Positions 58,563 through 64,000 of a stretch of DNA of 64,000 nucleotides are shown one piece after another. This DNA comes from Marinomonas arctica (lineage in GTDB: Bacteria > Pseudomonadota > Gammaproteobacteria > Pseudomonadales > Marinomonadaceae). Both the position numbers and the translations under genes were made by a program. Within the stretch, counting starts at the first letter, position 1; each line of letters begins with the position of its first letter. The stretch covers positions 153,970 to 217,969 of the forward strand of contig NZ_QHJF01000003.1 of NCBI RefSeq assembly GCF_003259225.1, read 5' to 3'. The notes below the pieces were generated by a model. It was not told the origin of the DNA. It searched no databases and saw only the letters and a list, made by a program, of their open reading frames with translations.

Positions 58563-58577
58563 TAGACCGTTCGTCTA
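58563..58577. promoter_or_regulatory. AcuR-type operator upstream of acuI
   Basis: TAGACCGTTCGTCTA has inverted TAGAC arms around a 5-bp centre. It lies 13 bp before the acuI start. A matching copy with the same arms lies upstream of acuR at 59349-59363. Confidence 0.75.
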
Positions 58578-58635
58578 TTTATAGACAAATAAGCTATAGG
58601 CAAATAAGCCAAGCACCTATGCTTAGCTGTCGTCA

Positions 58636-59307
58636 TTAATCTGTTTTAATTTGAATCGCTTGGATAAAAAACGTCATGAATAAACTTAATGGCTGAGTGC
58701 TTTTTACTAGTCTTGCCCTATGAACAGCACCTTCCCAGCCCATCCAAAATGCTTGAGCGGTCTCTTCGATACTCGTTTGTAGATTGATTTCACCTTGCTT
58801 TTGGCTTGCTAATAAGCAAATAGCAACACGAGCTTGCCAACTTTGATAGGTCAATTGCAATTGCCCTCGAAATGCTTCTGACAACAAGGTAGATTCTTGT
58901 TCCAAGTTACCAACCAAACAACCACGTTTAAACTCATGGCGGACAATACCGTCTTGAGCATCTTGGACAAAACGCTGCAGACGTTCCAGCGGTGAAAACG
59001 CCTCGTCTAGTAAAAAGGCATCCAGTTTGGCGTCAAAATAACGACGATAGCGGTCTAAAACGGCCAAACCAAAAACCTCTTTACTGGAAAAATAATGATA
59101 AAAAGAGCCTTTTGGTACACCTACAGACTTTAGGATAGGGTCGATACCACTGCGAATAAACCCAGACTCCGTCAATATCAGCATACCGGCGCGTAATAAG
59201 GCTTCTCGGGTGTCTAAAGAGTCGGCCGATTGTTTTTTTGGTCGACCACGACGAGGCTTATCAGAAAAATTAACGGTGGTATCTGATTCATCAAGAAAAG
59301 GCGGCAC
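58636..59307 (-). CDS. acuR: TetR-family regulator AcuR
   Basis: 223 aa from a GTG at 59307 with AGG nearby; a TTG at 59325 gives 229 aa. It follows Rhodobacter AcuR: PRRGRPKK, VPKGSFYHYFSSKEVFGLAVLDRY, RHEFKRGCLVGNLEQE, then AFWMGWEGAVHRARL. AcuR represses acuI until acrylate binds. The cysteine in GCLVGN is in the ligand-side region. The operators upstream of itself and of acuI share the TAGAC/GTCTA arms. Confidence 0.9.
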   Translation of the reverse strand: MPPFLDESDTTVNFSDKPRRGRPKKQSADSLDTREALLRAGMLILTESGFIRSGIDPILKSVGVPKGSFYHYFSSKEVFGLAVLDRYRRYFDAKLDAFLLDEAFSPLERLQRFVQDAQDGIVRHEFKRGCLVGNLEQESTLLSEAFRGQLQLTYQSWQARVAICLLASQKQGEINLQTSIEETAQAFWMGWEGAVHRARLVKSTQPLSLFMTFFIQAIQIKTD

Positions 59308-59348
59308 GGTCTCATACCTAGGCAATTAAAACAGGATGGTTATCAATT

Positions 59349-59363
59349 TAGACCAGTCGTCTA
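59349..59363. promoter_or_regulatory. AcuR-type operator upstream of acuR
   Basis: TAGACCAGTCGTCTA has the same arms as the acuI copy with a different centre. It lies 41 bp before the acuR start and fits autoregulation. Confidence 0.75.
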
Positions 59364-59378
59364 TGTAATTCAAGCGCT

Positions 59379-60259
59379 TCATATTACGGCATCTTCTCTT
59401 AATTTGTCTTTTGTCGGCGGTGCACCAAAATAACGTTTATAGTCGCGACTAAACTGATGAATGCTTTTATAACCCACTTTTAAAGAAATTTGACTGACAT
59501 TGAGATGACCTTGATTTAACAGCATTTGCGCTTTTAAAAGACGCAAACGCTTTAAATATTGCAAAGGAGAGGAGCCAGCAATGTTTTTAAAATGATGATG
59601 GAAGCTAGAAACGCTCATATTGGCATCTTCGGCAAGCTGTTCCACACGAACATCTTGATCCAGTTGTAAATGCATTTGTTTAAGGGCATTCACAATCAAT
59701 GAAAAGCGCCCTTGATTTACCACTAAAGCCCGTAAAGCAGCACCTTGTGGGCTTTGCAAGGCTTCAAAAATGACTTCTCTCACTCGACTTTGCCCCATGA
59801 CTTTGGCGGTGTAAGGATCATGCAACGCTTTAATCAGACGAGACACCGATTCGATCATCTCATCACTCATTGGGACGCGGATGACATGGGAAAATGAGTA
59901 ACAGATGGCTTTAAATCGTCTTCAGAAGAAACAGTCACCAACTCAGATAATAAAACAGGATCGATATCAATAGAGACCCCCAAAAGCGGTTCTTGATGAC
60001 TGGCGAAGGTTTCACATTCGAAAGGCAGAGGCAAGGTTTGCACCAAGTAGTGTCCAGAATTGTAGTGAATTTCACGGTCGCCTAAGTAGCCTATTTTTTG
60101 GCCCTGAACAATAATAGTGAGTCCTGGCCGATAAATAAGAGGCATTCGAGGTAAGGATTTTGCGCACTTCATTAGCCGAACATTGGCAATTAAGGTATCA
60201 GAAAAGCCATCGTCACTCACCAGAGGTTTAAGCAAATCGACTAAATTTCTATCGCTCAT
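59379..60259 (-). pseudogene. AraC-family regulator (YqhC-like), broken by a frameshift
   Basis: Two adjacent minus-strand frames make one AraC protein. The first (start 60259, stop at 59867) carries the AraC-type N-terminal ligand domain and ends SVTHFPMSSASQ. The second (59870 to 59379) begins MSDEMIESVSRLIKALHDP and holds the HTH (VEQLAEDANMSVSSFHHHFKN and ISLKVGYKSIHQFSRDYKRYF). The reading frame of the second extended upstream reads FSHVIRVPMSDEM, so one base gained or lost near the TTTTCCC run (about 59893-59899) splits the protein. It is divergent from a yahK-type dehydrogenase gene, as E. coli yqhC is with yqhD. A sequencing error is possible. Confidence 0.75.
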
Positions 60260-60445
60260 CTTTGATCCACCCATCTATAAAAATCAATGGGATTATTATG
60301 CATACAAGATTGTGTAGGAAAAGTTAAGTTTGTCTAATTTAGAGAAATAGGCAAAACAATAGCAAGAATGCACAACACAAAACGAACAATATTACTCTAC
60401 ACTAGTCACAACATGTTTCATGTTCACAGACTGGAGTAAGCATTT

Positions 60446-61504
60446 ATGAGTAAAGCAAAATCTTACGCGGCTCTATCCGCAACGACCCCATTAGCCCCTT
60501 TTTCTTTTGAGCGCCGCGCTCTTCGTGCAGACGATGTCAACATCGATATTCTGTATTGCGGTGTTTGTCATTCTGATATTCACGTAGCAGAAAGTGATTG
60601 GGGTCCTAGTAATTACCCAATCGTTCCTGGTCATGAAATTGTCGGTAAAGTCACCGAAGTTGGCAGTAAGGTCTCTAAATACAAAGTGGGTGATATTGTT
60701 GGTGTAGGCTGTATGGTCGATTCTTGCCAGCATTGTTCTCATTGCGCCGCAGATCTAGAGCAATATTGCGATAATGGCTTTGTTGGTACTTACGGTTTTA
60801 ACGACCTAATTGATGGTACGTTAACCTATGGCGGTTATTCAGATCACATCGTAGTTCGCGAGAAGTTTGTCTTATCGATTCCCGAAACATTGGCGTTGAG
60901 TAAAGCAGCACCCTTATTATGTGCCGGTATCACCACTTATTCTCCATTGCGTCATCATGGTGTGAAAGCAGGCGATAAAGTTGGCGTGTTAGGTATGGGC
61001 GGCCTTGGACACATGGGCGTGAAATTCGCCAAAGCCTTTGGTGCAGAAGTGACTATTTTCACGCGCTCTGAAAGCAAAATAGCGGAAGCGAAAAAGCAAG
61101 GTGCTGATCATGTAATCGTTTCAACGGATGAGGCACAAATGCAAGCGGCCGCCATGACGTTTGATTACTTGCTCGATACGATTCCGGTTCAACATGATTT
61201 GAACCCTTATTTGAATTGCTTAAAAGTCGATGGAACCCATATTTTAGTCGGACTGATCGAACCGATGGAACCCGCGGTTCATGCCGCTAACTTGGTCATG
61301 AAACGTCGTATTCTTACAGGTTCACTGATAGGGGGTATTGCAGAGACACAAGAAATGTTGGATTTCTGTGCACAACATAGCATTGAGTGTGATGCTGAGA
61401 TGATCGACATTCAAGACATTAACCATGCTTATCAGCGCATGAAGAAAGGTGATGTGAAATACCGTTTTATCATTGATATGAAAAGTCTAAAAAACAACGA
61501 GTAA
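60446..61504 (+). CDS. yahK: Zinc-dependent alcohol/aldehyde dehydrogenase, YahK type
   Basis: 352 aa, cinnamyl-alcohol-dehydrogenase group of the MDR family. Catalytic zinc: C in YCGVCHSDIH and HE of PGHEIVGKV; structural zinc: four Cys in VDSCQHCSHCAADLEQYC. The NADP site is GMGGLGHMGVKFAKAFGA, and the end GDVKYRFIIDM matches YahK. It reduces a broad range of aldehydes with NADPH. It faces the broken AraC regulator. Confidence 0.93.
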   Translation: MSKAKSYAALSATTPLAPFSFERRALRADDVNIDILYCGVCHSDIHVAESDWGPSNYPIVPGHEIVGKVTEVGSKVSKYKVGDIVGVGCMVDSCQHCSHCAADLEQYCDNGFVGTYGFNDLIDGTLTYGGYSDHIVVREKFVLSIPETLALSKAAPLLCAGITTYSPLRHHGVKAGDKVGVLGMGGLGHMGVKFAKAFGAEVTIFTRSESKIAEAKKQGADHVIVSTDEAQMQAAAMTFDYLLDTIPVQHDLNPYLNCLKVDGTHILVGLIEPMEPAVHAANLVMKRRILTGSLIGGIAETQEMLDFCAQHSIECDAEMIDIQDINHAYQRMKKGDVKYRFIIDMKSLKNNE

Positions 61505-62301
61505 ATAAAACCGTAAACAGCCTGTAATCGACACAGCGCCAGTGATGCAACCTACTGCATCACTGGCGCTTTTTTTTGCCTGTGCAAAAGCTATTTGTTA
61601 GGGAAATAGGAGGGTAAAAAGATATACACAAACAGATTTTTATCCAAATTGAGACGCTGAGGATAAAGTTACTCACAAAAAAAGACTTTTTTAGGCTTAA
61701 ATTTTTATACACAAGCGAAATTTTATCCCTGTCAAGACATTGACAGACAAATTATGCACATTCTTTATTGTCTTGAAATGTGGAGTTTTCAATTTTTTTT
61801 ATTTTTTTGCCTGTGGACTGTTTTTTAGTAAACCCCCCCTTGTAACCGTGATTTTTTAAACAAATATTCATAAAAAACATATAGATAGGTTTTTAAAAAG
61901 GGGATTTTATTACTGTTGATAAGTCTGGTGATAGGTGGATAAGAAGTTTTGCACAGTTTTTAACAACTTCGAGCAAAAAAAGACACTCTGTATAAGTGAC
62001 TAGTTTATACACAGGATAAGGTTATCCACATCACAGGAAAGGAAGCCCTGTCTTAACAAGATGTTATCTCTGTAAGTTATTAACATATATAGCTAAAATA
62101 TATTTATACACAGATTTTGGCTTCTTACATAAACATAACAAACATAAAAAGACATATATACTTAATTAACTTATTAATATTGATGACCGGGGATTGTGTT
62201 CTGATGTCTCTTTCTTTTTAAAAAATTGCCGATATACTAGGCCACCTTATCGAATCTGTTCGTTTTTTATTCATTTCTTATTAAGTAATACCGAGGTTCC
62301 C
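61505..62301. other. AT-rich gene-free region with DnaA boxes upstream of mnmG (candidate oriC)
   Basis: About 800 bp with no ORF. After a terminator (61536-61577), DnaA boxes fitting TTWTNCACA occur at 61705-61713, 61752-61760, 61947-61955, 62005-62013, 62022-62030 and 62104-62112, with a near-match TTATCCACC (- strand) at 61934-61942. An A/T-rich stretch at about 62080-62185 could unwind. The location just before mnmG (gidA) is that of E. coli oriC. No GATC site is seen in it. Confidence 0.7.
61536..61577 (+). terminator. Terminator after the YahK-type gene
   Basis: GCGCCAGTGATGCA (61536-61549) pairs over 14 bp with TGCATCACTGGCGC (61556-61569), followed by eight T. Confidence 0.9.
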
Positions 62302-64000
62302 GTGGATTTCCCAAGTTGTTTCGATGTAATTGTGGTTGGTGGCGGACATGCTGGCACAGAAGCCGCTTTAGCTGCTGCCCGGATGGGTGTAAAAACACTT
62401 TTACTGTCCCACAACATTGAAACGTTAGGACAAATGTCTTGTAACCCTGCTATAGGTGGTATTGGAAAATCCCATTTAGTTAAGGAAATTGATGCATTAG
62501 ATGGTGCAATGGCGTTAGCAACAGATAAAGCAGGTATTCAATTCCGTACGTTAAATTCACGTAAAGGACCAGCTGTTCGTGCGACTCGTGCACAGGCTGA
62601 CCGTATATTATATAAAGCCGCTATTCGCCATAAATTAGAAAACCAGCCAAATTTGTGGCTTTTTCAACAGTCTGTAGAAGATCTTATTGTCGAAAATGGT
62701 GCTGCTCGTGGCGTCATAACACAAACTGGAATTCGCTTTAATAGTAAAACAGTAGTATTGACGGCTGGCACTTTTCTGGGTGGTGTTATCCACATTGGTT
62801 TACAAAATCACTCTGGTGGTCGTGCTGGGGATCCGCCATCTATTGGCCTAGCACAAAAACTACGCGCCTTGCCATTTCGGGTTGATCGCTTAAAAACGGG
62901 GACTCCTCCTAGAATCGACGCACGTTCTGTTGATTTTTCACAGATGCAAGCACAGCCTGGTGATGATATTGATCCAGTCATGTCCTACATGGGCAACCGC
63001 GCAATGCACCCTCGTCAAATCGAGTGCTTTATTACACATACTAATGAACGCACCCATGACATTATTCGTGCAGGAATGGACAGATCCCCTATGTACACAG
63101 GTGTGATCGAAGGGGTTGGCCCACGTTACTGTCCTTCTATTGAAGACAAAATCGTACGCTTTGCTGATAAAAACTCACATCAGATTTTTATTGAACCAGA
63201 AGGCTTAACCACACACGAATTGTATCCAAATGGTATTTCGACTTCTTTACCATTTGACGTACAAATTGAGCTGGTCCGTTCAATGAAAGGCATGGAAAAC
63301 GCTCACATTATTCGCCCTGGTTACGCGATTGAATACGATTATTTTAATCCACAAGATTTAAAATACTCTTTAGAAACCAAACACATGCCTGGTTTGTTTT
63401 TTGCCGGACAGATTAACGGGACAACAGGCTACGAAGAAGCGGGCGCACAAGGTCTACTTGCGGGCTTAAACGCAGCGTTGTTAGCACAAGACAAAGAGGC
63501 TTGGACACCGCGTCGCGATGAAGCGTATCTAGGTGTTTTGGTTGATGATCTAATCAGTATGGGGACAAAAGAACCCTACCGTATGTTTACTAGCCGTGCG
63601 GAATATCGCTTGATTTTACGCGAAGATAACGCCGACATGCGTTTGACAGAAAAAGGTCGTGAACTTGGTTTAGTGTCTGATGAACGTTGGGCTGCTTTCT
63701 GCAAAAAACGTGAAGCCATTGAATTGGAAACACAGCGTCTTAAATCTAGTTGGATTGTGCCGAATACACCCGAAGCGGAGAGCATTAACCCTAAACTAGA
63801 AACGCCGATTACCCATGAATACAGCTTGTTGGACTTACTTAAACGTCCAAATATTGTGTATTCTGATGTGGCAAATCTAAAAAATGCTCTTGATGAGCCT
63901 GTTGACGAGCAAGTTTCCGAGCAGGTACAGATCGCCGTTAAGTACGCGGGTTACATCAGTCGTCAAGCTGAAGACATCGAGCGTTTACGTCGTCAGGAAA
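62302..64000 (+). CDS. mnmG: tRNA modification enzyme MnmG, N-terminal part
   Basis: Starts with GTG at 62302 (GAGG upstream) and runs off the right edge, 566 codons visible of about 630. FAD motif [21 protein letters not shown] (GxGxxG), then [20 protein letters not shown] and the [21 protein letters not shown] block of the GidA family. With MnmE it forms 5-carboxymethylaminomethyl-uridine at U34. It is the first gene after the DnaA-box region. Confidence 0.95.
   Translation, partial: MDFPSCFDVIVVGGGHAGTEAALAAARMGVKTLLLSHNIETLGQMSCNPAIGGIGKSHLVKEIDALDGAMALATDKAGIQFRTLNSRKGPAVRATRAQADRILYKAAIRHKLENQPNLWLFQQSVEDLIVENGAARGVITQTGIRFNSKTVVLTAGTFLGGVIHIGLQNHSGGRAGDPPSIGLAQKLRALPFRVDRLKTGTPPRIDARSVDFSQMQAQPGDDIDPVMSYMGNRAMHPRQIECFITHTNERTHDIIRAGMDRSPMYTGVIEGVGPRYCPSIEDKIVRFADKNSHQIFIEPEGLTTHELYPNGISTSLPFDVQIELVRSMKGMENAHIIRPGYAIEYDYFNPQDLKYSLETKHMPGLFFAGQINGTTGYEEAGAQGLLAGLNAALLAQDKEAWTPRRDEAYLGVLVDDLISMGTKEPYRMFTSRAEYRLILREDNADMRLTEKGRELGLVSDERWAAFCKKREAIELETQRLKSSWIVPNTPEAESINPKLETPITHEYSLLDLLKRPNIVYSDVANLKNALDEPVDEQVSEQVQIAVKYAGYISRQAEDIERLRRQE

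Noticed and set aside
61572..61815. Repeated TTTTTTTGCCTGTG at about 61572 and 61802
   Set aside because: The match is short and mostly a T run in AT-rich DNA, so it does not support a functional repeat.

Overview
The window is a low-to-moderate GC, gammaproteobacterial chromosome segment that contains the replication-initiation neighbourhood. The gyrB-recF-dnaN-dnaA block, the divergent rpmH-rnpA-yidC-mnmE block, and the start of mnmG at the right edge place it at the chromosomal origin. Gene order and protein flavour (TRAP transporters, acuR/acuI, parS-like sites, marine-type sugar and osmolyte genes) suggest a marine Oceanospirillales member such as Marinomonas; the genus is inferred, not proven.

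Layout. 1-2.2 kb: start of a mannonate-dehydratase-like gene divergent from a UxuR/ExuR-type GntR regulator, with three TTGGTATACCAA-type palindromes between them, then a LysR regulator. 2.5-7.9 kb: a chemoreceptor and a DctPQM TRAP transporter. 7.9-9.9 kb: a stand-alone FabF divergent from a TetR regulator. 9.9-20.1 kb: a trehalose/alpha-glucoside locus resembling rhizobial thuEFGKAB (ABC importer, GH13 glucosidase, ThuA, two Gfo/Idh dehydrogenases, LacI regulator) with GTAAACGTTTAC operators on both sides of the regulator. 20.1-30.4 kb: housekeeping genes (cysQ, hslR, dprA, def, fmt, rsmB, trkA, trkH, ybaK, gmhB). 30.4-35.8 kb: an iron-uptake block (MFS carrier, AraC regulator, TonB receptor, FhuF-like reductase) with two Fur-like boxes. 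35.8-37.2 kb: an HxlR regulator and qorB. 37.3-47.9 kb: the origin-linked core genes.

47.9-49.5 kb holds a two-gene Doc-type toxin module flanked by a 15-bp direct repeat, one copy of which is the 3' end of mnmE. The mnmE terminus is a known island integration site (SGI1 family), so this looks like a small integrated element or remnant. 49.5-61.5 kb is an accessory block separating mnmE from mnmG: ktrAB with a KdpE/KdpD-like two-component pair, a glycerate locus (garK, GntP permease, cdaR), acuI-acuR, a frameshifted AraC regulator and a YahK-type alcohol dehydrogenase. From 61.5 to 62.3 kb an AT-rich, gene-free stretch with many DnaA boxes precedes mnmG.

Two DnaA-box clusters (dnaA-rpmH and upstream of mnmG) lie about 18 kb apart, either of which could be oriC. 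Three exact parS cores (TTTCACGTGAAA) lie at about 8.0, 20.1 and 25.2 kb, two of them inside coding genes. The most unusual items are the Doc module in the mnmE-end repeat, the paired DnaA-box clusters, the embedded parS sites, and the KdpDE-like pair placed next to ktrAB without kdpFABC.
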